Source: Actinomycetes bacterium (GTDB lineage Bacteria > Actinomycetota > Acidimicrobiia > Acidimicrobiales > RAAP-2). From it: a DNA stretch of 6,788 nucleotides. Position numbers and translations under genes: made by a program. The stretch covers positions 1 through 6,788 of the forward strand of contig JAKCEC010000068.1 of NCBI GenBank assembly GCA_021841725.1, given 5' to 3'. A model generated the notes under the pieces. It searched no databases and was not told where the DNA came from. It saw only the letters and a list, made by a program, of their open reading frames with translations. Below are positions 1 through 6,374 of the stretch, one piece after another (positions within the stretch are counted from its first letter, which is position 1; each line of letters opens with the position of its first letter).

Positions 1-452
1 CCGTGCTCGCGCATCAACTGTTCGCGCTCCTCGAAGGGCAGGGCGAACCAATTCTTCTCTTCACCGCGCCGCTTGGACATGGGGTAGAAGCAGAAGGCCT
101 TCATGTCCGAGGGCGGCAAGACCGGGTAGAGGCGCGCGTTGATCATCTCCTCGGGCATCCCCAGGGCGTACTCCGAGACCTCGGTCACCGACACGTACGA
201 CTCCGAGACCACCAGCCCCGCCGCCTGGATCTTGGACTGGAACTTGCGCAGCTCCCACAGGTCTTCGCCGAGCACCATGAAGCACAGGTCCGCCTTGGCG
301 CCCATGATGGCGGCCGTGACGACTTGCAGGCCCACGCTCAACGCCTCGTCCATGGCCTGGTGCACGACGGCGCGCTCGACGGGGTGCTCCACGTGACAAA
401 AGAGGTGCAGGACGTTCAGGCCGCGCGACGGGGTGAGGGGTGTAGTGCTCAT
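1..452 (-). CDS. hemQ: Coproheme decarboxylase HemQ, chlorite dismutase family (C-terminus cut by window edge)
   Basis: HemQ oxidatively decarboxylates iron-coproporphyrin III (coproheme) to heme b, using peroxide, in the cytoplasm. It is the last step of the coproporphyrin-dependent heme route of Gram-positive bacteria. The first 150 residues are present and match the family throughout. The clearest block is FYPMSKRRGEEKNWF near residues 122-136, followed by a PFEEREQLMREHG segment. Y123 and K127 of YPMSK correspond by motif to Tyr145 and Lys149, studied in the Staphylococcus aureus enzyme. The proximal heme histidine would lie beyond the window and cannot be checked. I chose the ATG at 452. 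An in-frame ATG at 461 would overlap the proposed -10 hexamer, and a GGAGG only 2 bases from the ATG at 452 is too close for a normal ribosome site. The gene lies just downstream of the groEL terminator on the same strand, so it probably has its own promoter. Confidence 0.93.
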   Translation of the reverse strand, partial: MSTTPLTPSRGLNVLHLFCHVEHPVERAVVHQAMDEALSVGLQVVTAAIMGAKADLCFMVLGEDLWELRKFQSKIQAAGLVVSESYVSVTEVSEYALGMPEEMINARLYPVLPPSDMKAFCFYPMSKRRGEEKNWFALPFEEREQLMREH

Positions 453-459
453 GGCCTCC

Positions 460-465
460 ATGATA
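460..465 (-). promoter_or_regulatory. Candidate -10 hexamer for a leaderless hemQ transcript
   Basis: Read on the minus strand, 465 to 460 is TATCAT, five of six matches to TATAAT. It ends 7 bases before the hemQ ATG at 452, so the transcript would begin at or next to the start codon. No good -35 is present; the T-run of the groEL terminator lies about where one would be. This is an inference from spacing. Confidence 0.45.
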
Positions 466-482
466 GGGAGCGCGCCCCCACG

Positions 483-513
483 AAAAACCGCGGGGCCCCG
501 AAGGGCCCCGCGG
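483..513 (-). terminator. Rho-independent terminator of groEL
   Basis: A perfect 11-bp stem, CCGCGGGGCCC (488-498) with GGGCCCCGCGG (503-513), closes a four-base loop. On the minus strand the loop reads TTCG, a stable tetraloop. The stem is followed by five T (487-483), the canonical intrinsic terminator arrangement in the direction of groEL transcription. It starts about 22 bases past the groEL stop and separates groEL from hemQ. Confidence 0.93.
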
Positions 514-535
514 TCACCGTACACACCTCGGTGTT

Positions 536-2200
<1,665 letters not shown>

Positions 2201-2203
2201 TCA

Positions 2204-2233
2204 ATATTAGCACTCTAGGGGTACGAGTGCTAA
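2204..2233 (-). promoter_or_regulatory. Candidate groEL promoter embedded in CIRCE
   Basis: On the minus strand TTAGCA (2233-2228, four of six to TTGACA) and TAATAT (2209-2204, four of six to TATAAT) are separated by 18 bases. Both elements fall in or at the edge of the CIRCE half-sites. HrcA bound there would therefore block RNA polymerase directly. This is inferred from spacing and is not a strong match on its own. Confidence 0.45.
2207..2233 (-). promoter_or_regulatory. CIRCE operator (HrcA binding site)
   Basis: The sequence is TTAGCACTC (2207-2215), nine bases, then GAGTGCTAA (2225-2233). This matches the CIRCE consensus at all 18 positions with the standard 9-base spacer, and one further A/T pair extends it on each side. 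CIRCE is the operator of the heat-shock repressor HrcA upstream of groE and dnaK genes. It ends exactly against the stop codon of the upstream sulfur carrier gene (2234-2236), so no intergenic base is left between them. Confidence 0.97.
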
Positions 2234-2515
2234 TTACGCGCAGCCGCCCGCGACCGCCGGCACCAGCGAAACCGTGGTGCCGGCGTCGAGCGTGGTGTCG
2301 AGTCCCTGGAGAAAACGGACGTCCTCGTCAGCGACGAAGACGTTGACGAATCGACGCAGTGCGCCCTTGTCGTCGAGGACGCGAAAGGCGATGCCCGGGT
2401 AGGCCTCGTCCACCGCGAGGATGGCCTCTCGCACCGTGGACGCGTCGACGGGCACCTCGCCCGCACCACCGACGAGGGTGCGCAATTGACTGGGCAGGCG
2501 GACGATGACACTCAT
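2234..2515 (-). CDS. CysO/MoaD/ThiS-family ubiquitin-like sulfur carrier protein with a Gly-Gly-Cys-Ala C-terminus
   Basis: This is a 93-residue beta-grasp protein. Such carriers are adenylated at the C-terminal Gly-Gly by an E1-like enzyme, converted to a thiocarboxylate, and donate sulfur to biosynthetic enzymes. The segment RRFVNVFVADEDVRF near residues 54-68 and the ending VPAVAGG resemble Mycobacterium tuberculosis CysO, which feeds sulfur to the cysteine synthase CysM. The protein does not stop at Gly-Gly: codons for Cys and Ala follow (GGCA-stop). Such extensions must be removed by a JAMM-type protease in the QbsE/QbsD and HcyS/HcyD systems. The ATG at 2515 overlaps the thrC stop as ATGA, so translation is probably coupled and both genes share a transcript. 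No terminator follows; CIRCE begins immediately. The carrier fold is a confident call; its acceptor enzyme is inferred from the neighbour. Confidence 0.88.
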   Translation of the reverse strand: MSVIVRLPSQLRTLVGGAGEVPVDASTVREAILAVDEAYPGIAFRVLDDKGALRRFVNVFVADEDVRFLQGLDTTLDAGTTVSLVPAVAGGCA

Positions 2516-3759
2516 GAGGCACTCACTAACTGTTGAAATCCCAACGCTTCCTCGGCCGCGGCCAGGGACGGCGAGATGGTGGCGGTCACCTTCGCCGTCT
2601 CGGCGATGGCGTCCAGGGTCTTGAGGCCGTGCCCCGAGATAATGGCCACGATCGACTTGTCCGGGTCGATCGTGCCGCGACGAATCATTTGTCGCAGCGA
2701 CGCGATGGTCACGCCCCCCGCGGTCTCGGCGAACACCCCCTCGGTCTGGGCGAGCAGTCCGATGCATTCGAGAATTTCCTCGTCGCTCACCGAACCGATG
2801 TCGCCACCGTGCGCGCGCACCTCGTCGAGAACGTAGGGCCCGTCCGCCGGATTTCCAATCGCCAGCGAGCGCGCGATGGTGTGGGGACGCTGCGGCGTTA
2901 CCACATCGGCGCCCTCGGCGAACGCGGTAGCGATGGGCGAGCAGCCCGTCGCCTGCGCCCCGAAGAGCACCGGTTCGTTCCCCTCGACCAGGCCGAGTTC
3001 GATGAACTGGCGGAACCCCTTGGCCACCTTGGTGAACTGCGACCCCGACGCCAGCGGCACAATCACCTGATCCGGGGTACTCCAGCCCAGCTGTTCACAA
3101 ATCTCGAAGGCCAGGGTCTTGGAACCCTCGGCGTAGTAGGGACGCAGGTTGACGTTGGCGAAGGCCCAATCGGCGTGCTCGGCCACGAGTTCGACGCAGA
3201 GTCGATTCACGTCGTCGTAGTTACCCTTGACACCGAGCACCGTGCCGCCAAAGATCGCGGTCATCGCAATCTTGGACGTCTCCAGGTCCGAGGGAATGAT
3301 GGTCACGCTGGGCCACCCGATAAAGGCTGCGTGGGCGGCGACCGACGTGGCCAGGTTGCCCGTGGAGGCGCACGCGGCGGTCGTAAAGCCGAGGCGACGT
3401 GCGCTCGAGAGCGCCACCGACACCACGCGGTCCTTGAAGGACCCCGTCGGATTTCGGGTGTCGTCCTTGAGCCAGAGTTCCCGCACGCCGAGCACCTCGC
3501 CCAGGCGGGTGGCGCGACGTAGCGGCGTCCAGCCGGCGCCCAGGTCAACGGGTTCCTCGCCCGGATCGGGCAGGAGTGCGCCGTAGCGCCAAATGGAGTT
3601 GGGTCCCGCCTCGATGGACGCGCGCGTGACGACGCCCTGGGCCGCCACGAGGTCGTAGGACACCTCGAGGGGGCCGAAGCAGAACTCACACGAGTAGCGG
3701 GCCTCCGCCGGGTAGGCGGTACCACACTCTCGACATAGAAGACCGGTGGCGAAACTCAT
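2512..3759 (-). CDS. thrC: Threonine synthase family PLP enzyme with N-terminal zinc ribbon
   Basis: Threonine synthase converts O-phosphohomoserine and water to threonine and phosphate, using pyridoxal phosphate. The 415-residue protein opens with a zinc ribbon, CxxC at 9/12 and CxxC at 24/27. The fold-type II motifs follow: GWTPL at 76-80, then NPTGSFKDR at 103-111, where Lys109 forms the Schiff base. STGNLATS comes next, then the loop ASGSQFTKVAKG, and near the C-terminus the segments TETAGG-like (AETAGGVT) and SGHGLKTLDA. I chose the ATG at 3759, preceded by AAGGGAGAG. Upstream in-frame starts at 3774 and 3819 have no ribosome site and would add a tail without family match. The gene overlaps the downstream sulfur carrier by four bases. 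That pairing makes a sulfur-transferring activity possible: cysteate synthase is a ThrC relative that joins sulfite to O-phosphoserine. Threonine synthase remains the default call. Confidence 0.9.
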   Translation of the reverse strand: MSFATGLLCRECGTAYPAEARYSCEFCFGPLEVSYDLVAAQGVVTRASIEAGPNSIWRYGALLPDPGEEPVDLGAGWTPLRRATRLGEVLGVRELWLKDDTRNPTGSFKDRVVSVALSSARRLGFTTAACASTGNLATSVAAHAAFIGWPSVTIIPSDLETSKIAMTAIFGGTVLGVKGNYDDVNRLCVELVAEHADWAFANVNLRPYYAEGSKTLAFEICEQLGWSTPDQVIVPLASGSQFTKVAKGFRQFIELGLVEGNEPVLFGAQATGCSPIATAFAEGADVVTPQRPHTIARSLAIGNPADGPYVLDEVRAHGGDIGSVSDEEILECIGLLAQTEGVFAETAGGVTIASLRQMIRRGTIDPDKSIVAIISGHGLKTLDAIAETAKVTATISPSLAAAEEALGFQQLVSAS

Positions 3760-3794
3760 ACTCTCCCTTTTCATCGTTCGGGCTTTGGCACCTG

Positions 3795-3821
3795 GTGTGA
3801 CAGGGTTACTGTGACTCACAC
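3795..3821. promoter_or_regulatory. Inverted repeats upstream of thrC (possible operator)
   Basis: GTGTGA (3795-3800) and TCACAC (3816-3821) form an inverted repeat. Inside it, TGTGACTCACA (3810-3820) is an 11-base palindrome, and GTGAC occurs twice (3797-3801, 3811-3815). The block lies 36 to 62 bases before the thrC start, in the divergent region shared with gpgS, where a repressor or activator could sit. No known family is recognised. The rest of 3760-3941 holds the gpgS -10 candidate and nothing else I can support. Confidence 0.3.
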
Positions 3822-3928
3822 TGGTTGTCGCGACTTCATCGGGCCCGCCCCTCAGTCGCTCTTGATGACTTAACTATTCTGTCCACCCACGCTAGTGGTG
3901 TCAAGTCCCGCGCGCAACGCCCATCTCA

Positions 3929-3934
3929 TAGCCT
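3929..3934 (+). promoter_or_regulatory. Candidate -10 hexamer for a leaderless gpgS transcript
   Basis: TAGCCT fits TAnnnT and ends 7 bases before the ATG at 3942, placing +1 on the A of the start codon. No Shine-Dalgarno-like purine run precedes this ATG, which agrees with leaderless initiation. No -35 is recognisable. Confidence 0.4.
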
Positions 3935-3941
3935 TCATGTC

Positions 3942-4718
3942 ATGACCCGCGTAGATGCCCCCTGGACGTTGGCCGCTGAGGACTTCTCCCTCGCCGCGGT
4001 CCTCGAACGCCGACGGGGGGAGTCGATTGCCGTCGTCATCCCCGCCAAGGACGAGACCGCGACCATCGGCCCCGTCATCGACGCCGTCACGCACCACGAC
4101 GGTCTCGTCGACGAGGTCATCGTGGTCAACGACCACTCGAGCGACGACACCCACGCGGTGGCCGCCCGTCACGGGGCGCGCGTGGTGGAACTGACCGGGG
4201 TGACCGGCAAGGGCGCCGCGCTGCGCGCGGGCCTCGCGGCCAGTCGGGGCGACGTGGTGGTGTTCCTCGACGCCGACGTCCTCAACCCCAGCGTCGATTA
4301 CGTCGCGCGCATGGTGCAGCCACTGCTCGAGCGACCCGAGATCCACTTCGTCAAGGGCTACTACGAACGGCCCCTCCACGACATGCCGACCGGCGGTGGT
4401 CGGGTGAACGAACTGACCGCACGGCCGATCCTGTCCCTGCTCTACCCCGGTCTCGGAGAAATACGTCAACCCCTCGCCGGCGAGACCGCGGCGCGCCGCG
4501 ACACGCTGCTGGCGCTCAACCTCGAATCCACCTACGGCGTGGAGATCGCCATGTTGATCGATGCAGCCACCAAATTCGGGGTCTCCTCACTCGCCCAAGT
4601 CGACCTCGGCGTTCGGCGCCACCGAAATCGACCACTCGAAGAGCTGCGTCCTATGGCCGTCGAAGTGCTGCGCGCCGCGCTCTCCCGCTTCGACGTGGAG
4701 CTCCCCCCCGGAGACTAA
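3942..4718 (+). CDS. gpgS: Glucosyl-3-phosphoglycerate synthase (GT81 family)
   Basis: GpgS transfers glucose from a nucleotide sugar to D-3-phosphoglycerate. This is the first step to glucosylglycerate, an osmolyte and, in mycobacteria, the primer of methylglucose lipopolysaccharide. The 258-residue GT-A protein shows VVIPAKDETATI at 31-42 and TGKGAALRAGLAA at 88-100. The metal-binding DxD is Asp110/Asp112 in VVFLDADVLNP. The acceptor motif GGGRVNELTARP is at 151-162, QPLAGE at 177-182 approximately, YGVEIAMLID at 198-207, and LGVRRHRNRPLEEL from 222, whose His227 matches the catalytic-region His of M. tuberculosis GpgS. It is shorter than the 324-residue mycobacterial enzyme, lacking parts of both tails. 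The first ATG at 3942 was chosen; a TTG at 3825 would add 39 residues without family match. The gene appears monocistronic, and its stop overlaps the stop of the opposing LytR_C gene. Confidence 0.93.
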   Translation: MTRVDAPWTLAAEDFSLAAVLERRRGESIAVVIPAKDETATIGPVIDAVTHHDGLVDEVIVVNDHSSDDTHAVAARHGARVVELTGVTGKGAALRAGLAASRGDVVVFLDADVLNPSVDYVARMVQPLLERPEIHFVKGYYERPLHDMPTGGGRVNELTARPILSLLYPGLGEIRQPLAGETAARRDTLLALNLESTYGVEIAMLIDAATKFGVSSLAQVDLGVRRHRNRPLEELRPMAVEVLRAALSRFDVELPPGD

Positions 4719-5236
4719 CTTGCGACGTCGGGACCCAAGACGACGACAATGTCGTCGCCGGTCGCCCCGGGCACCGGGGTGGCGTTGCCCAATGGCCGCG
4801 CGGCCGACGCCGGCACACCGATTTCCGTGGCGATCTCCTGCGCCGCCCATAGGAAGGAGGGGTGGTAGTAAATGACGGTGGCCGTCTCCGCCGGTCCGTT
4901 CAGGCGCGGCAGCGTGTTCCATCCGAGCAACTGCAGCTTCGTCGTGTAGGAACCCGCTAGACCACTGATCGTGGTCCCGTTAGCCACCTGAACGCTGACC
5001 TGTGATTTCGGGACCGTCGAGGAGGTCGAACCCGCCGCCGTGGTCGTCGTGGTACTGGAGGCGTGCGATGCGGGCTGAGTGGTCGCCGCCGCCGAGGGAT
5101 GCGACGGGGAGTGCGAACGCAGCGCGACGAAGGTCGCCGCGACGAACAAAACCAAGATGATCAGCATGACGGCCAACGACGGTTGGTAGTGCGAGCCGCT
5201 CTTTGACGAGTTGGACTTATCTTGACTGGTAACCAC
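4715..5236 (-). CDS. Membrane-anchored protein with extracytoplasmic LytR_C domain
   Basis: The 173-residue protein has a short polar cytoplasmic start and one transmembrane helix at about 20-40 (LAVMLIILVLFVAATFVAL). A Ser/Thr/Ala/Pro-rich linker follows at about 41-78, and a C-terminal domain at about 79-171. That domain begins VSVQVANGTTISGLAGSY, contains LGWNTLP and YYHPSF, and ends IVVVLGPD. This is the pattern of the LytR_C domain found alone or behind LytR-CpsA-Psr cell-wall glycopolymer ligases. The arrangement predicts type II topology with the domain outside the membrane. Its biochemical role is not established; a cell-envelope function is inferred from the family. No LCP catalytic domain is present. 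The start is GTG at 5236, with no ribosome site but a TAGGCT hexamer six bases upstream. The 3' end overlaps gpgS by four bases, tail to tail. Confidence 0.8.
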   Translation of the reverse strand: MVTSQDKSNSSKSGSHYQPSLAVMLIILVLFVAATFVALRSHSPSHPSAAATTQPASHASSTTTTTAAGSTSSTVPKSQVSVQVANGTTISGLAGSYTTKLQLLGWNTLPRLNGPAETATVIYYHPSFLWAAQEIATEIGVPASAARPLGNATPVPGATGDDIVVVLGPDVAS

Positions 5237-5242
5237 CGCAAC

Positions 5243-5248
5243 AGCCTA
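5243..5248 (-). promoter_or_regulatory. Candidate -10 hexamer for a leaderless LytR_C-protein transcript
   Basis: The minus strand reads TAGGCT (5248-5243), fitting TAnnnT, six bases before the GTG at 5236. Standard -10 to +1 spacing would place +1 on the start codon. No Shine-Dalgarno sequence or clear -35 is seen. Confidence 0.4.
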
Positions 5249-5330
5249 ACGGCAGACCCGCCGTCGAACCTGGACGAAGTCGAGTTCTCGGCTGAGGATC
5301 CGAAAGCTTTAGTAACGTGGTGCCTTCCAC

Positions 5331-5404
5331 GCCGGTGTGGCGCAGTCTGGCAGCGCAGGCGATTTGTAATCGTCAGGCCGGGGGTTCGAATCCCTCCACC
5401 GGCA
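5331..5404 (+). tRNA. tRNA-Thr (anticodon UGU)
   Basis: A complete cloverleaf can be folded by hand. The acceptor is GCCGGTG (5331-5337) with CACCGGC (5397-5403). The D stem is GCGC/GCGC (5340-5343, 5353-5356) around a nine-base loop with GG. The anticodon stem is GGCGA/TCGTC (5358-5362, 5370-5374) with one G-U pair. The loop is TTTGTAA, giving anticodon TGT at 5365-5367, which reads ACA. The T stem is GGGGG/CCCTC around TTCGAAT. The discriminator is A5404. The next bases are CCG, so the terminal CCA is not fully encoded and must be completed by nucleotidyltransferase. The tRNA lies divergent to the LytR_C-protein gene, and its 3' end runs straight into a CACCGG tandem array. Confidence 0.96.
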
Positions 5405-5431
5405 CCGGCACCGGCACCGGCACCGGCACCG
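5397..5431 (+). repeat. CACCGG hexamer tandem array grown from the tRNA-Thr 3' end
   Basis: Five full CACCGG units (5397-5426) and a five-base partial unit (5427-5431) run in perfect tandem. The first unit is the 3' strand of the tRNA acceptor stem, and the second unit begins with its last base. Each unit with the next C recreates CACCGGC, so the 5' acceptor strand GCCGGTG could pair in five registers. Replication slippage is the simplest origin. Confidence 0.95.
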
Positions 5432-5485
5432 ATGTGATGTTCTATCGGCATGATGTTCTATCTCTTTACACCGGCACCGATGTGA
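5421..5485 (+). repeat. 17-base direct repeat pair behind tRNA-Thr
   Basis: The 17 bases CACCGGCACCGATGTGA occur at 5421-5437 and again, identically, at 5469-5485, with a 48-base period. The first copy overlaps the last units of the hexamer array. The second shows that the array end plus its flank was copied as a block. The 31 bases between hold another repeat pair. Confidence 0.9.
5435..5462 (+). repeat. 12-base direct repeat pair nested in the tRNA trailer
   Basis: TGATGTTCTATC is found at 5435-5446 and 5451-5462, separated by GGCA (period 16). The pair sits between the two copies of the 17-base repeat and overlaps the first by three bases, giving a nested repeat structure. Confidence 0.9.
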
Positions 5486-5737
5486 CGCATCCTGCGTCCA
5501 CTCTCGACTGATTCGAGATCGACGGTCGACGGCTGATCCGAAACCCCGTCTCTCCTGATGTCTGGTTTATTTACTTGCTCAACCGTGACGAGCCGCGCCG
5601 AGCTGGATCTGAGGTTTCGCGACTGGCGCCATGACGACGTCGACGGCGCGACGGTGCATCACTCACCAATCGCGGACCTCCGGCGACGACGAGCCCACCG
5701 TGCTCATTGGTTCGGATTCCTGCTCCGCCCTCTCAGT

Positions 5738-5763
5738 GGATTAATCCGACAGTGCAGACTGTC
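5738..5763. repeat. Two adjacent palindromes
   Basis: GGATTAATCC (5738-5747) is a perfect 10-base palindrome. It is followed at once by GACAGT-GCAG-ACTGTC (5748-5763), a six-bp stem with a four-base loop. TCGGATT at 5712-5718 also pairs with AATCCGA at 5743-5749, so alternative structures are possible. No T-run follows, so it is not a typical terminator. Function unknown. Confidence 0.4.
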
Positions 5764-5772
5764 TCACTAGAG

Positions 5773-5803
5773 GTTGGTACAGAGGGGCGGAGACCCCGCC
5801 AAC
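5773..5803 (+). repeat. Two-tier hairpin in the intergenic stretch
   Basis: GTTGG (5773-5777) pairs with CCAAC (5799-5803), and inside it GGGG (5784-5787) pairs with CCCC (5794-5797). An alternative inner stem is GGCGG/CCGCC. It lies 110 bases before mscL and has no T-run. It could belong to an mscL leader or an unrecognised RNA; the evidence is structural only. Confidence 0.3.
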
Positions 5804-5879
5804 GCACAGCACACCTCACCCTCCAATACCGGGTCCCTCGGCGATACAGTTAGGGCGTCTGTGGTGCGTGCCCACTTTG

Positions 5880-5891
5880 GCACTGGAGTGC
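5880..5891. promoter_or_regulatory. Palindrome directly upstream of the mscL ribosome site
   Basis: GCACT-GG-AGTGC is a perfect 12-base palindrome that ends about 10 bases before the purine-rich ribosome site of mscL. Such a position could hold an operator or a leader hairpin. The half-sites resemble CIRCE core bases, but the spacing (two bases) is wrong for HrcA. Confidence 0.3.
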
Positions 5892-5912
5892 GTTAGAGAA
5901 AGAGAGTTTCCA

Positions 5913-6320
5913 ATGATCAAGGGATTCAAGAATTTCCTTATGCAGGGTGACCTCATCGTCGTCGCAGTGGGCCTGGTCGTCGCCCTGTCGTTCAGCACGT
6001 TGATTAAGGCATTCACGGATTCGGTTGTGACGCCCCTCGTCAACGCGGCCGAAGGTTCGGGCGCCACGTCGGGCCTGGGCTGGACCGTCAATGGGCAGCG
6101 CATCGATCTCGGTACGTTCATCTCCGCGCTGGTGTACTTCATCATCTTCATGATGGTGATCTACTTCGCGCTCGTCGTGCCGTACCGCGTCTACATGGCC
6201 CGCAAAGGCACGACGGTCTTTGGACCAGCGCCCGCGACGAAGAGTTGTCCGCTCTGTCTTTCCGCCGACCTACCCGTGGCCGCGACCAAGTGCCGCCACT
6301 GCGCGAGCGACGTCGCGTAG
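5913..6320 (+). CDS. mscL: Large-conductance mechanosensitive channel MscL with C-terminal zinc ribbon
   Basis: MscL is a homopentameric inner-membrane channel that opens under high membrane tension and releases solutes during osmotic downshock. The 135-residue protein starts MIKGFKNFLMQGD, the N-terminal amphipathic helix. TM1 follows at about 14-43 with the family segment FTDSVVTPLVN at 34-44, then a periplasmic loop to about 64, TM2 at about 68-92 (FIIFMMVIYFALVVPY), and the basic RVYMARKG. The usual cytoplasmic coiled-coil bundle is missing. In its place is a short linker and a zinc ribbon, CPLC at 112-115 and CRHC at 127-130. The ATG at 5913 was chosen because MxKGFK is the family start and AGAAAGAGAG lies just upstream; extra in-frame codons to 5868 are not family-like. 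The gene appears monocistronic, with a long hairpin 13 bases after the stop. Confidence 0.95.
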   Translation: MIKGFKNFLMQGDLIVVAVGLVVALSFSTLIKAFTDSVVTPLVNAAEGSGATSGLGWTVNGQRIDLGTFISALVYFIIFMMVIYFALVVPYRVYMARKGTTVFGPAPATKSCPLCLSADLPVAATKCRHCASDVA

Positions 6321-6333
6321 ACGGGATTGTCCT

Positions 6334-6368
6334 CTCTTCCCTCGCGCCGTCGGAGCGCGAGGGAAGAG
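6334..6368. terminator. Bidirectional hairpin terminator between convergent mscL and OmpA-like gene
   Basis: A perfect 14-bp stem, 6334-6347 with 6355-6368, closes a seven-base loop (CGTCGGA). It lies 13 bases after the mscL stop and 6 bases after the stop of the opposing gene. No T-run follows on either strand, so it would work as a U-less stem terminator, a type often proposed for actinobacteria, and would serve both genes. Confidence 0.8.
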
Positions 6369-6374
6369 TCGGGA

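Larger units (their letters stand above)
5486..5912. other. Intergenic stretch of about 430 bases without a convincing gene
   Basis: No protein or RNA family is recognised here on either strand. A 70-codon open frame at 5558-5770 lacks a ribosome site and any recognisable motif, and I do not call it. The stretch does hold several inverted repeats, listed separately, between about 5738 and 5891. It must also hold the mscL promoter; TACAGT at 5845-5850 is a weak -10 candidate without a matching -35. Lower-GC patches such as the bases near 5570 and 5740 support non-coding or decayed DNA. A small RNA is possible but unsupported. Confidence 0.5.

Noticed and set aside
2234..2767. Longer 177-codon version of the sulfur carrier
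   Set aside because: The extra upstream part is thrC read in another frame. The ATG at 2515 gives the family length of 93 residues and the usual ATGA overlap.
2533..3522. Plus-strand open frame (329 codons) opposite thrC
   Set aside because: Antisense shadow: Arg/Gly/His-rich composition, no motif, and a clear enzyme on the other strand.
3825..3941. gpgS start at the TTG at 3825
   Set aside because: It would add 39 residues with no family similarity and has no ribosome site; the ATG at 3942 has a well-placed -10 for leaderless initiation.
5397..5485. CRISPR array or intact attachment site behind tRNA-Thr
   Set aside because: Repeats are too short and differ in type, with no regular spacers. 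The distant copy shares only 11 bases with the tRNA end, and no integrase is in the window, so neither call is safe.
5558..5770. 70-codon plus-strand open frame in the intergenic stretch
   Set aside because: No ribosome site, no recognisable motif, uneven third-position GC, and a palindrome cluster running through its end. It could be a decayed gene, but I cannot support it.
5880..5891. Second CIRCE-like site before mscL
   Set aside because: The half-sites share GCACT/AGTGC with CIRCE, but the spacer is two bases and the outer bases differ, so HrcA binding is not expected.
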